From Pseudobacteriovorax antillogorgiicola (GTDB lineage: Bacteria > Bdellovibrionota_B > Oligoflexia > Oligoflexales > RGVZ01), in assembly GCA_945865565.1 (NCBI GenBank), contig CAMBEK010000007.1, positions 25,864-89,863 on the forward strand: 64,000 nucleotides of DNA, read 5' to 3'. Position numbers and translations under genes: made by a program. The notes under the pieces are model-generated. The model ran no database searches. It saw only the letters and a program-made list of their open reading frames with translations, and was not told the DNA's origin. Numbering within the stretch: position 1 is the stretch's first letter; each line of letters begins with the position of its first letter. Shown here in pieces: positions 34,131 to 42,517 of this stretch.

Positions 34131-34696
34131 CGAAAAAAAAAGATAAGGCTATTTCGCTGCCTCGCATGTCCGCTGCCATCTATGGTGGGATGATATTTAT
34201 CGGCCTGCTGCTCATGCGTTTTTGGCAACATAATTTAGCCAAATCCTTTGCCATCCCCATCGATTCATCAGAGCGCCTGCGAATCGTCGCCGGGGGAATC
34301 CTTGCTGCAGCCCTCCTTTTGACAAGCAGTGCCGCCCTTGAGAGCTGGAATGATTCCTTTCGCCGCCTAAAGGAAATGTTCATCCAGCTGATCGGACCAT
34401 CCCCGGCCTGGGTTGCTGTCTGGCTGGCCTTTCTCTCGTCTTTTGGTGAAGAAATCCTGTTTCGGGGGGCACTACAACCGACCTTTGGCCTGGTCCCAAC
34501 CAGCATCATGTTTGGCCTTGCTCACGTTGGTCCTGATGGCAAGATTGGCGTATGGAGTTTTTGGGCTGCGGGAGCCGGCCTGGTTTTGGGCTGGACCTTC
34601 ATCGAAACAGGCTGCCTGTGGCCTGCGATCGTGGCACACTTTCTGGTAAATGGAGTTTCGCTTTTGGCATTACAGAGGCAATATCGTCAGCGATGA
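34127..34696 (+). CDS. CPBP-family intramembrane metalloprotease
   Basis: 189 residues with about five helices. The CPBP motifs are present in order: EEILFRG (about residue 106), FGLAHVG and IVAHFLVN, supplying the glutamates and histidines of the active site (Rce1-like). The family ranges from prenyl-protein processing to bacteriocin immunity; here the role is unknown. It is translationally coupled at both ends: ATGA with the trypsin-LRR gene before and ATGA with trmL after. Confidence 0.82.
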   Translation: MTKKKDKAISLPRMSAAIYGGMIFIGLLLMRFWQHNLAKSFAIPIDSSERLRIVAGGILAAALLLTSSAALESWNDSFRRLKEMFIQLIGPSPAWVAVWLAFLSSFGEEILFRGALQPTFGLVPTSIMFGLAHVGPDGKIGVWSFWAAGAGLVLGWTFIETGCLWPAIVAHFLVNGVSLLALQRQYRQR

Positions 34697-35163
34697 ATCA
34701 AGGTCACCTCCACGTCTGCCTTTACCGCCCCGAAATCCCGCAAAACACCGGGAACATCGGACGACTTGTTGCTGGATCCCAGTGTCGCTTGCACTTGATC
34801 CGGCCTTTTGCCTTTTCGACGGATGATAAAAACCTGCGGCGCGCTGGCCTTGACTACTGGCCTTATCTCGATCTCGAAATTCACGATGACTTGAACCAAC
34901 TTGTCGCGTTTCACGCGCCAAAAGTCGCTTTTTTTTCAGCGCGGGCCACCCGCCCCTATACAGAAATCCCAGTGGAAACTGACCTGCTCGTTTTTGGACA
35001 AGAGACCAAAGGACTCCCGAAGGAACTGCATGAATCCCAGTCTGAAAATTTTTATACCATTCCAATTTTTCACGACAAGGTCCGCAGCCTGAATCTGGCA
35101 AATGCGGTTTCTATTGTTCTTTACCACCAGCTGATGAAACGCCAAGGCCGCTTTCAAGACTAA
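34693..35163 (+). CDS. trmL: tRNA (cytidine/uridine(34)-2'-O)-methyltransferase TrmL
   Basis: 156 residues, normal length for TrmL. The SPOUT knot motifs are PEIPQNTGNIGRLV (motif 1), LLVFGQETKGLP (motif 2) and VRSLNLANAVSIVLYH (motif 3). It methylates the 2'-O of the wobble base of certain tRNA-Leu, using SAM. Its ATG 34693 lies within the CPBP stop (ATGA). AGGAGG between it and hisC (35168-35173) suggests hisC follows in the same transcript. Confidence 0.95.
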   Translation: MNQGHLHVCLYRPEIPQNTGNIGRLVAGSQCRLHLIRPFAFSTDDKNLRRAGLDYWPYLDLEIHDDLNQLVAFHAPKVAFFSARATRPYTEIPVETDLLVFGQETKGLPKELHESQSENFYTIPIFHDKVRSLNLANAVSIVLYHQLMKRQGRFQD

Positions 35164-35177
35164 AGCCAGGAGGCCCG

Positions 35178-36302
35178 ATGAATCACGACCATGACCTCTT
35201 CACGCCGAATCAAGTCTCTAACGAATGGCTTGAGCAATTTCTCGTCCCGAGCCTCATCGCCGGAAATCCTTACAAGATCGACACCACGACCACTCCTGTG
35301 AAACTCGACCAGAATGAAAATCCGTGGGACTGGCCAGAAAAAATCAAAGACAAGATCATCACTGAGCTGCGCAAACTTCCTTGGAACCGCTATCCATCAG
35401 CCTACTCTGACGACCTTGCGGATCTTGTCGGAGCCCAGTCAGGATTGACTGGTGGTTGCGTGCTCCTTGGACCGGGATCGAATTACCTTGTCGCCCTCGT
35501 CATCAGCACCTTTTCACGCGTCGGCCGAGGCAAGGTCGTCATCGCAAGGCCTTCATTTGCCCTGTATGAATCGCACTGTGCCTACGATGGAATTCCAGTT
35601 GACCCGTGGCCCCTTGACGCAAACATGCAGTACGACACGTCCCTTCTGCCCGAACTGACGCCTGGTTCAATGGTGGTATTTGCCTCGCCCAATAATCCTG
35701 TAGGAAATGTTTTGCCCTACAAGACCCTTGAGCACCTGGCGGCCCTGCATCCCGATGTTTTGTTTGTCGCGGACGAGGCCTATCTGGAATATGCGCGGGA
35801 GCCTTATACACCTCTATTAAAGGATCACAGCAACATCCTGTTGATCAGGACCTTTTCCAAAACCCTCGGGGCTGCTGGCGTCCGAATTGGATACGTTCTC
35901 GGGGCTCCAAAATTGATCGAGCAACTCCGCAAGCTGCGCCTGCCCTACATGATCAATTTGTTCGGCCTGGTGGCTGCCCGACTGGTCCTCGAAGACCATG
36001 AAACCCAAAAACACTTCAAGGGCATCGTGGCCAAAGGCATTGCAGAACGCGAACGTGTTTACGAATCCCTGAAATCCCTTGCCCCAGAAAAGGGCTTTCA
36101 GGTGATACCGTCTGAAGCGAATTTTCTTCTGCTGAAATGGCCGGACCACGCCGCGTGCGCAAGGGCCTACCGCCACATTCTGGCGCAAGGAATTCTGATT
36201 CGCGACGTTTCAAAAGGTCCCGGACTCGCCGGCTGCCTGCGGGTAACTATCGGTACCGTCGATCAAAACAACCTTTTTTTGGCGGCAGTCCAAGGAATTT
36301 AA
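35178..36302 (+). CDS. hisC: Histidinol-phosphate aminotransferase-like PLP enzyme
   Basis: 374 residues of aspartate-aminotransferase fold type I, HisC subfamily: KLDQNENPWDWP near the N-terminus, GPGSNYLVALVIS, SPNNPVGNVLP, VADEAYLEY and the PLP-lysine motif RTFSKTLGAAGVRIGY are all present. It would convert imidazole-acetol phosphate to histidinol phosphate; close relatives act on aromatic amino acids or threonine phosphate (CobD), and no other his gene is near. AGGAGG four bases before the ATG is a strong RBS. Confidence 0.85.
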   Translation: MNHDHDLFTPNQVSNEWLEQFLVPSLIAGNPYKIDTTTTPVKLDQNENPWDWPEKIKDKIITELRKLPWNRYPSAYSDDLADLVGAQSGLTGGCVLLGPGSNYLVALVISTFSRVGRGKVVIARPSFALYESHCAYDGIPVDPWPLDANMQYDTSLLPELTPGSMVVFASPNNPVGNVLPYKTLEHLAALHPDVLFVADEAYLEYAREPYTPLLKDHSNILLIRTFSKTLGAAGVRIGYVLGAPKLIEQLRKLRLPYMINLFGLVAARLVLEDHETQKHFKGIVAKGIAERERVYESLKSLAPEKGFQVIPSEANFLLLKWPDHAACARAYRHILAQGILIRDVSKGPGLAGCLRVTIGTVDQNNLFLAAVQGI

Positions 36303-36423
36303 TTTGCACAGGACCGGAATTCATTTCCGCCCCGCCTAAAAACTTGGATTTTAACTCCGATAAAACTCCCATTGGGGTCACCTAGTTGGCACCTTTTGAA
36401 CCACTTTTTTGCGGGTCGAAATA

Positions 36424-37644
36424 ATGGGCAACGAACTTGATTTCTCAAAAAAGTTTTCAATCCCAATTCCTGCAAAGCAGGATCCGTCCCAGCCAGTCTT
36501 GATTGTTGACGATCAATCCGACATCCGTCTGATCATCGGGCACCATCTGACCAAACTTTCGTTCTCCAAGGTTTTGCAGGCGTCGGATGCTTACGATGCG
36601 ATCGCCATACTGCAAAACACGCCCAATTGCGGCATGGTCCTTTGCGACTCATCCATGCCGCTCATGGGTGCCATCGATTTGCTTAACGAAATGAAAGAAC
36701 GCATTGACCTGACTCGGGTTCCATTCTGCATGATGCTGGATGGCGCAAACCGTGAAAAATTAATGCATGCCGTGGAGCATGGTGTTGACGAGATTCTGGC
36801 GAAGCCCTTCACCCTGCAGGATCTCACGGTAAAAATGACCTCGTGCTTTCGAAATTTTCATAATCCTAAAAATCCAGAAAAAGTTTACGAATTGGCAAAG
36901 CTCCGGCTTCGCGAAAACAACTACGAGGAAGCCGGCGAGATTTATCAGGCCCTCCGCGAGACGTCGCCCAACGCCGTGCGGCCATTGCTGGGTCTGGTCC
37001 GTATCAAAATGGCGCAGGGGAAAAACGAAGAGGCTGCCACACTGATCCAACAAGCCGAGGAGCTGAATCCCAAATTTGTTCCAACGTGGGTCACCAAAGC
37101 CGAGTTTCAATTGGCAATGAAAGACATGAATGGAGCGGTCGAAAGCTATAAAGCAGCGATATTCTTGTCACCGCTCAACCCAATCCGTTACAAAAGCGCC
37201 GCAGACATGCTTTTTAAAATGCAGCGCTATCCTGAAGTGGTCGAAATCCTGGAACTAGCCTGGAGCAATCAAGTCCAGTTTAAAGAACTGAACCACTACC
37301 TTTCCCAAGGCCACTTCATGGTTAAGGATTACGCCAAGGCAATAAAGTTCATCAAGACGGCCGTGCTGGCGGAGCCAACCAACATCACCTATTTGAACCA
37401 GTATGGAATTTGTTTGAAAGAAACAAACCAGTTTGACGAGGCATCAAAGATTTATAACCAGATCATCAAGATCGAACCCGAAAATAAATCTGCCCTCTAC
37501 AACAAGGCGATCTTGCTCTTCACGAAGGGCGCCAAAGAAGAAGCCATCAAATTGCTGGACCGCGTTGTAAAAAAGCACCCGGATTTCGCCCAGGCTGCCG
37601 CGAAATTGAAGGAATATCAGGAGAATTTAAAGCGGCCTGCCTGA
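36424..37644 (+). CDS. Response-regulator receiver domain fused to TPR repeats
   Basis: 406 residues from ATG 36424. Residues 24-145 are a CheY-like receiver with acidic pocket Asp29/Asp30, phospho-acceptor Asp75 in VLCDSSMP and Lys127 in LAKPF; the usual switch Thr/Ser near residue 105 (here FCMMLDGAN) is absent. Residues about 155-400 hold six or so TPRs, e.g. LRENNYEEAGEIYQALRETSP and YAKAIKFIKTAVLAEPTN. There is no DNA-binding or enzymatic output domain, so it probably acts by protein-protein contact, for example in motility or chemosensory control. The gap upstream (36303-36423) shows no clear promoter. Confidence 0.83.
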   Translation: MGNELDFSKKFSIPIPAKQDPSQPVLIVDDQSDIRLIIGHHLTKLSFSKVLQASDAYDAIAILQNTPNCGMVLCDSSMPLMGAIDLLNEMKERIDLTRVPFCMMLDGANREKLMHAVEHGVDEILAKPFTLQDLTVKMTSCFRNFHNPKNPEKVYELAKLRLRENNYEEAGEIYQALRETSPNAVRPLLGLVRIKMAQGKNEEAATLIQQAEELNPKFVPTWVTKAEFQLAMKDMNGAVESYKAAIFLSPLNPIRYKSAADMLFKMQRYPEVVEILELAWSNQVQFKELNHYLSQGHFMVKDYAKAIKFIKTAVLAEPTNITYLNQYGICLKETNQFDEASKIYNQIIKIEPENKSALYNKAILLFTKGAKEEAIKLLDRVVKKHPDFAQAAAKLKEYQENLKRPA

Positions 37645-37650
37645 CCTGCG

Positions 37651-37681
37651 GTGGGACGGTCCTGTGACCTTGCCATCCCAC
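37651..37681. terminator. Weak hairpin between convergent genes
   Basis: GTGGGA (37651-37656) pairs with TCCCAC (37676-37681), with inner GGTC/GACC. It lies between the stops of the receiver-TPR gene and the convergent oxygenase gene. No T run follows on either strand, so it is at most a weak bidirectional terminator. Confidence 0.25.
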
Positions 37682-37694
37682 ATTGTCGGCAAGT

Positions 37695-38720
37695 TTACTT
37701 TGCCAATCCGATTTCAGCCAAACGCTGGGCCAGATATTCCTTTGCGGTAATGTCTGGATACAACTTCTTGCCCCCCATTCGTTCGATGCAGCTCGCCAGA
37801 GGATTGAGCGAAGCCTCGCTCCTCGGATGGACAAAAAATGGCATTGAAAACCGGCGCTCGCGGCTGTTGTCCGGATTGACGACGCGATGGGTCGTACTGC
37901 GCAATACACCGTTGGTCAGGTTTTGGATCATATCCCCGGCGTCGACAATGATTTGTCCACTCAAGGCGTGAATCGGACGCCATGTGCCATCATGCTGCAA
38001 CAGCTCCAAACCTCCAGAAGTCGCCTCCACCAAAAGGGTGATCAGATTGATGTCTTCGTGGGCAGCCGCGCGAATGCTTGAGGGATCTGAGTCCGAACCA
38101 ACCGGTGGATAGTGAATGATACGCAGGATCGTGTCACCATCCTCGGCAATTCCTGTAAATGTGTCCCGCGGCTCACCCAAATATTCTGCGCACGCTTGAA
38201 GGACACTCACGGCACAGCGTTCCATGCCCTTATACAGTTCCAGCATCACCGGCTTAAATTCAGGAATTTCCTCGGGCCAGACATTATCAAGACGTGAAAC
38301 CCCGGCTTGTGCTGAAGTCTTCCAAGGTTCCCGGCCCACGTGCCAAAATTCCTTCAAATCCGGGGCTTTTGCGTCCTTGGCATGCTCCCGGCCAAAGCTC
38401 GTAAAGCCCCTTTGGCCGTTCCACGTTAGATTTTCGTAGGACCTTTTTTTCGATTCTTCCAGCTCAAAAAATCTTTGAGCCAAGCCGTAAGCCTTGCCCA
38501 TCAGGTCAGGCTGCTCACCGCGAATGCCCGCCGCAAGGTCATGACCATTAACGCCATGGTTCTCAAGGGCGAAGAAACCGATATCTTCAAGCGCTTCACC
38601 GACCGTGCTGACAAAACGGCTACGACGAGACGGATCACCGGACAAAAAATCCTGCAAATCGGCAACGGGGATGGTCTGTTGCTTTTGTTGATTTTGTTGA
38701 TGAGAGCGGTTCAAACTCAT
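37695..38720 (-). CDS. Isopenicillin-N-synthase-like 2-oxoglutarate/Fe(II) oxygenase
   Basis: 341 residues from ATG 38720 (GGGAG upstream). The N-terminal DIOX_N part (IGFFALENHGVNGHDLA) is followed by the Fe(II) triad His221-x-Asp223 (AAHEDINLITLL) and His278 (STTHRVVN), with Arg290-x-Ser292 for 2-oxoglutarate. Sequences of this kind are common in bacteria as uncharacterised 'isopenicillin N synthase family' oxygenases; no antibiotic cluster surrounds it. A second homologue sits at 61135-62133. The N-terminus has a Gln/Asn-rich run (residues 5-16) likely to be flexible. Confidence 0.85.
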   Translation of the reverse strand: MSLNRSHQQNQQKQQTIPVADLQDFLSGDPSRRSRFVSTVGEALEDIGFFALENHGVNGHDLAAGIRGEQPDLMGKAYGLAQRFFELEESKKRSYENLTWNGQRGFTSFGREHAKDAKAPDLKEFWHVGREPWKTSAQAGVSRLDNVWPEEIPEFKPVMLELYKGMERCAVSVLQACAEYLGEPRDTFTGIAEDGDTILRIIHYPPVGSDSDPSSIRAAAHEDINLITLLVEATSGGLELLQHDGTWRPIHALSGQIIVDAGDMIQNLTNGVLRSTTHRVVNPDNSRERRFSMPFFVHPRSEASLNPLASCIERMGGKKLYPDITAKEYLAQRLAEIGLAK

Positions 38721-38762
38721 CGGGCGCATCTCCCTCTTGAAGTTCAAGGACTCGTTATAAAA

Positions 38763-40418
38763 TTATGGGGCGCAGCGCAAGCCGCCATTACCCACAACCT
38801 CGCCGACCAGGGCTGGCATCACGGCCTGCAGTGCCTGGCACTGGCCGGAGCCCAGTTCCCCTGCTGAAAAACCATATGCTGCGCGGGTTTCTGCCGCCAC
38901 AACCATGGCATCCCTGACGAAGGATCCAAGGGTTACCCGGCTGTTGGAGCGAATCTGGCTGCCCATCCTCTGCGCCCAGCGCAGCAACATGTCACCTTTA
39001 AACAAGGACCTCTCCGCAGTGGAACGGAAAGCCCGCTTCGTCGCGACATCAACTGCGGTCGACTCAAACACCGCATCGATTCCGTGTGCGGCAATGGCAC
39101 CGATGGAGTGAATCCCTTGGAAATCAGGAGCCGAGCAGGATTCACTACCATCAACTTCTTGAGTCGACAGAAAAATACCTTTCACCCGTTCGTCATATAC
39201 TTTTGGTGTGCCATCCCCAAACGCTGGCATTTCGGCATCACGAGACCCGCCAAAGCAATCAACCCCCTTCAACTGACCATCTTCACTGTTGCGCGTGTAA
39301 CGCGCATAGAGGTCCGCGAAGCCTTCGTTGATTGCACCCCAATACAAGGCCGGTCCAACGGAACGGGCTGCAGGCTGGGCAGGGTTTCCGAAAATAATGC
39401 CAAAGCCATTTGCCATGCTCATCAAAGGCGACGGCAGAGCCCCCGTACCAGATGCACGAAATCCAACGCGAGACCAATCAAACATCGGCGGAGTCGCATC
39501 GAACAGGTGAGCGTCCGCAGTCCCATGACTCCCATGACTTCCATGACTTCCATGACTTCCATGACTTCCAACTAAGCCAGATAATGCCAGGCTGTTATTT
39601 CCACCGAGGGCATAGCTCCGCAGGATGTGATGACCAAATTCATGACTCATCGCCCAAGGCACTTCCCACAAGAAAAGATCCTTCCACAGGCCATTGTCTT
39701 CGGCCTTTTGGCTTTTGGGATAGATCAAGAACGCCGGCCCTGAGCGGTGAGCAGGAGAATAGGCTAGATTGTCCGTGATCAACGAAACCCGGGTTTCTTT
39801 TGAACCATTTGCGTTGCTGACCGAAAACGACCGCTCGACACGGGGCAACACCACCAATTCGGTGGCCGGCAGATTTGCCATGCGGGACGGCAGGGCATTG
39901 TGAAATTCGTAAGCTGTATTGAGCGTAAATAGTCCAGCCAACGCTACCGTTTCGTAGGACGTGCGAGGAAATACCGCGCGGTCGCGGCAAATCTTAAGTG
40001 GTTTGGCTTGTTCAAGAACCTGAAAGTCATCCGGACAAACGATCTGAGAGCCGATGACTTCACAATTGGCCCGTTCGCGCAGGCCGTAGGTGGTCTTGGT
40101 GATGTGGCGAGACCCAAGCACAGGCGCAGACGTCACGGCGGTCAATGGAGCCGTAATTTCCCGAATCTGGCCTTGGTGCCATTCAAAAATATTGGCTTCC
40201 ACCACGGCATTTGTTCCGGTTGCTTGACTCTGGCAGGCGACGTCATCAAATCCGATGGCATCAGTTCCATCGGCATTCCGCATGGCTTCTGTGTTATCGG
40301 TCGGATTCAGGCCAGGATTGGAATTCGACCCTTCCCCGCCCGAACCGCACGCGTTTATTGCGAAGGCCCCACCAGTCAGGACAAGAATCAAAACGATTTT
40401 GGAACTACGGATCAGCAT
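38763..40418 (-). CDS. Zincin-type metalloprotease lipoprotein with Gly-Ser-His repeat
   Basis: 551 residues from ATG 40418 (GAGG eight bases upstream). Signal with lipobox AINAC, then a Gly/Ser/Asn-rich linker. The zinc site is HEFGH at residues 259-263; Glu365 in NEGFADLYA is the probable third ligand of a gluzincin-like fold. Between them, residues about 283-298 consist of five GSH units encoded by a 9-base tandem repeat. Many cysteines support a periplasmic or surface location. Family name not recognised. Its stop lies 42 bases upstream of the oxygenase start, on the same strand. Confidence 0.68.
   Translation of the reverse strand: MLIRSSKIVLILVLTGGAFAINACGSGGEGSNSNPGLNPTDNTEAMRNADGTDAIGFDDVACQSQATGTNAVVEANIFEWHQGQIREITAPLTAVTSAPVLGSRHITKTTYGLRERANCEVIGSQIVCPDDFQVLEQAKPLKICRDRAVFPRTSYETVALAGLFTLNTAYEFHNALPSRMANLPATELVVLPRVERSFSVSNANGSKETRVSLITDNLAYSPAHRSGPAFLIYPKSQKAEDNGLWKDLFLWEVPWAMSHEFGHHILRSYALGGNNSLALSGLVGSHGSHGSHGSHGSHGTADAHLFDATPPMFDWSRVGFRASGTGALPSPLMSMANGFGIIFGNPAQPAARSVGPALYWGAINEGFADLYARYTRNSEDGQLKGVDCFGGSRDAEMPAFGDGTPKVYDERVKGIFLSTQEVDGSESCSAPDFQGIHSIGAIAAHGIDAVFESTAVDVATKRAFRSTAERSLFKGDMLLRWAQRMGSQIRSNSRVTLGSFVRDAMVVAAETRAAYGFSAGELGSGQCQALQAVMPALVGEVVGNGGLRCAP
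39522..39571. repeat. 9-base minisatellite (five units plus part) inside zincin gene
   Basis: The plus strand reads (c/t)ccatgact five times from 39522 to 39566, with a partial sixth. In the gene it encodes five Gly-Ser-His units. Unit gain or loss would keep the reading frame. The histidine-rich loop lies between the zinc ligands and could bind metal. Confidence 0.9.
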
Positions 40419-40504
40419 CGTACGTACCTCAACAACAGCAACAACAGCAAAAAACACAGCAACCACTCAACAAACAGCCAGACAGGAGTTGGCTGCACTC
40501 GCAA

Positions 40505-42508
40505 TCAACCAGCCCGGGGGACCCTGAAATCGGACGCCACGACGACATCACCGATTTGACGCGGCCTGAACAAGAGCCGCATGCCGACCCGGATATTTTC
40601 AAGACCGGCACGCCCGAGGTCATGAGGAAAGAAAAGAAAAGACCGGCGCCCACGAGCCCCATCGTCAATCGTAAGAGATCCCATCCGGTCAGGATCAAAG
40701 AAGGTCACCACGCCCTCTGACTCCGTGATGTCTTCTGGGCGTTCGATCACCAGGGGGCCGGTGCTGCCCGGGACCGCGGCAGCCTCAATGGCCGCTTTCA
40801 CGGCAGCAACCTTTGTATCGTCTTCGCGCAGCATGATCACCACCAGATGCCGGGCGCGAGTCGCAGCCACATACATCATGCTGGACATGATCGGGTTGGA
40901 AAGTTCCATCTTGTGTTCGCTGAAATTGATCAGGACAGCAACCTTTGCCTCCAGGCCTTTGAAACCGGCCACCGTCGCAACATGCGGACCAGTCGATTTC
41001 GCAGCCGAACCCCCAGTGGCTTTAGGCGCGGCATCCAAACCAAGTCCGACCAACGGCGCATTCATTCCCGTCAAAATCGACTCAGGCGCCTTTGGGTTCC
41101 TGGCCGAAATCAATGCGATTTCATCCGGGCGCAAGTGTTCGCGGCGGATCAGATCCGACAAAAGCAACTCGAGTTTCTTCTGCGCGTCGGCTCGGTCTTT
41201 GTAGGTGACAATCTGCGGCATGAAGCCACTGCGTCCGCTATGACTCTTGAGCACCTGGCTGCCCGTGCGGAACTCGCGGGCAAAGGTCGATATCTCTTTC
41301 GTCGTCCGGTAGTTATGCACCAGTGGGAAATACGGTGGAGCCACGGGCAAAACCTGCTCTGGCACGAACAACGTCTCGCCGCTGCCGGAGCCGAAAACAC
41401 CCTGACTACGATCAAAGAACAGGTAGAAACGCCCGCTCTCGGGACTGATCAGCAAGCGCTCTATGGCTTCCCACCAGAAAGGTTGCACGTCTTGAGCCTC
41501 GTCACAAAGGATCACATCATAACGGCATGAATCAGCAGCGATTGCAGTTTTGAGTTTCTCGGGCCCATCGAACTGAAGCCAATCTTCGAGTTTGCCTTGA
41601 TAACCAGCCGGAACCCGCAGGAGTTCGACTCCAAATTTGGACCCAAGCTCGCCATAGGTCATCACGTCAACGCCGCGACCGATGTCGACACGAAGGCGTT
41701 CATTTAGCACGGGATTTGATGACGTCAGAAGAACCTTGGCGCCCTCATCCCGGTAACGGCGGGCAAGCATGGCGGCCAACATGGTTTTTCCAGTACCAGC
41801 CTCGCCTTCAATACCAAGGCGGCGTGCACTCGTGACTGGCGTGACCAGGGATTCTTGAATCGATTCAATATCTGCAACGCGCAAATCATGATGGTCCACA
41901 TACTCGCGCAAGAATCTGCGACTTTCAAAATGACTGCCCTTGAGCAACCGGTCGAGGGTCTTTTCACCCGGGCTGCTGAACTTCAAATATTTTTCGAGAT
42001 GGGATTTGCGCACAATCTCAAACAGGGTTTCTTCGAGGCGCTCCATACGCTGGCGCCCAATCACCAGGTCACGTTCCACCCCTGCCGTCATTGGCAATTC
42101 AGATTCATCAAGATAAGGCAAACAGACGGCATGGCAAACTGGCATGCGCATGTTTTCGCGTTTCAGAAAACGATAGAAGCGGTTTTTCCAGACCAGGGCC
42201 TGGTTGAAGGGATTCTGAATCCGAAAGCGCTCGCCTTGCCGGTTGATCGAGAAAAAATCTCCGTTTTCAATCTGAATTCTGCCGCCCTTGACTTCGACGA
42301 CAACAAATCCGGCAGATGGATGCCACAAGACAAAATCGATCTCGCCTTCCTGCAATCCTTCACCCGGCTCGAACGCCGACAGGACACATGAATAATAAAC
42401 GCGCCATCCGGCACTCAGACTTTGCCCGGCGACGCGGTAAAAGGTTTCCTCCGCGCTGCTTGGGAAAACAACGCGCTGTTTTTCGACGTCTGGAATCATG
42501 GTGACCAT
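40505..42508 (-). CDS. NERD-domain superfamily-1 helicase with cold-shock-like C-terminal domain
   Basis: 667 residues. Residues about 15-130 form a NERD (nuclease-related) domain, with EGEIDFVLWHPSAGFVVVEVKGG. Residues about 225-580 are a UvrD/Rep-type helicase core: Walker A GEAGTGKT near 235, motif II ILCDEAQD, motif IV VHNYRTT, motif V VATVAGFKGLEA and motif VI MYVAATRA. Residues about 598-667 resemble a cold-shock OB domain (EGVVTFFDPDRMGSLTIDDG). NERD-helicases are thought to work on DNA or plasmid/phage nucleic acid but are little studied. The ATG 42508 has a GGAG 12 bases upstream, within the end of the CAP gene; spacing to that gene's stop is 9 bases, so the two are probably co-transcribed. 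Confidence 0.8.
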   Translation of the reverse strand: MVTMIPDVEKQRVVFPSSAEETFYRVAGQSLSAGWRVYYSCVLSAFEPGEGLQEGEIDFVLWHPSAGFVVVEVKGGRIQIENGDFFSINRQGERFRIQNPFNQALVWKNRFYRFLKRENMRMPVCHAVCLPYLDESELPMTAGVERDLVIGRQRMERLEETLFEIVRKSHLEKYLKFSSPGEKTLDRLLKGSHFESRRFLREYVDHHDLRVADIESIQESLVTPVTSARRLGIEGEAGTGKTMLAAMLARRYRDEGAKVLLTSSNPVLNERLRVDIGRGVDVMTYGELGSKFGVELLRVPAGYQGKLEDWLQFDGPEKLKTAIAADSCRYDVILCDEAQDVQPFWWEAIERLLISPESGRFYLFFDRSQGVFGSGSGETLFVPEQVLPVAPPYFPLVHNYRTTKEISTFAREFRTGSQVLKSHSGRSGFMPQIVTYKDRADAQKKLELLLSDLIRREHLRPDEIALISARNPKAPESILTGMNAPLVGLGLDAAPKATGGSAAKSTGPHVATVAGFKGLEAKVAVLINFSEHKMELSNPIMSSMMYVAATRARHLVVIMLREDDTKVAAVKAAIEAAAVPGSTGPLVIERPEDITESEGVVTFFDPDRMGSLTIDDGARGRRSFLFFPHDLGRAGLENIRVGMRLLFRPRQIGDVVVASDFRVPRAG

Positions 42509-42517
42509 ATTAAAACT

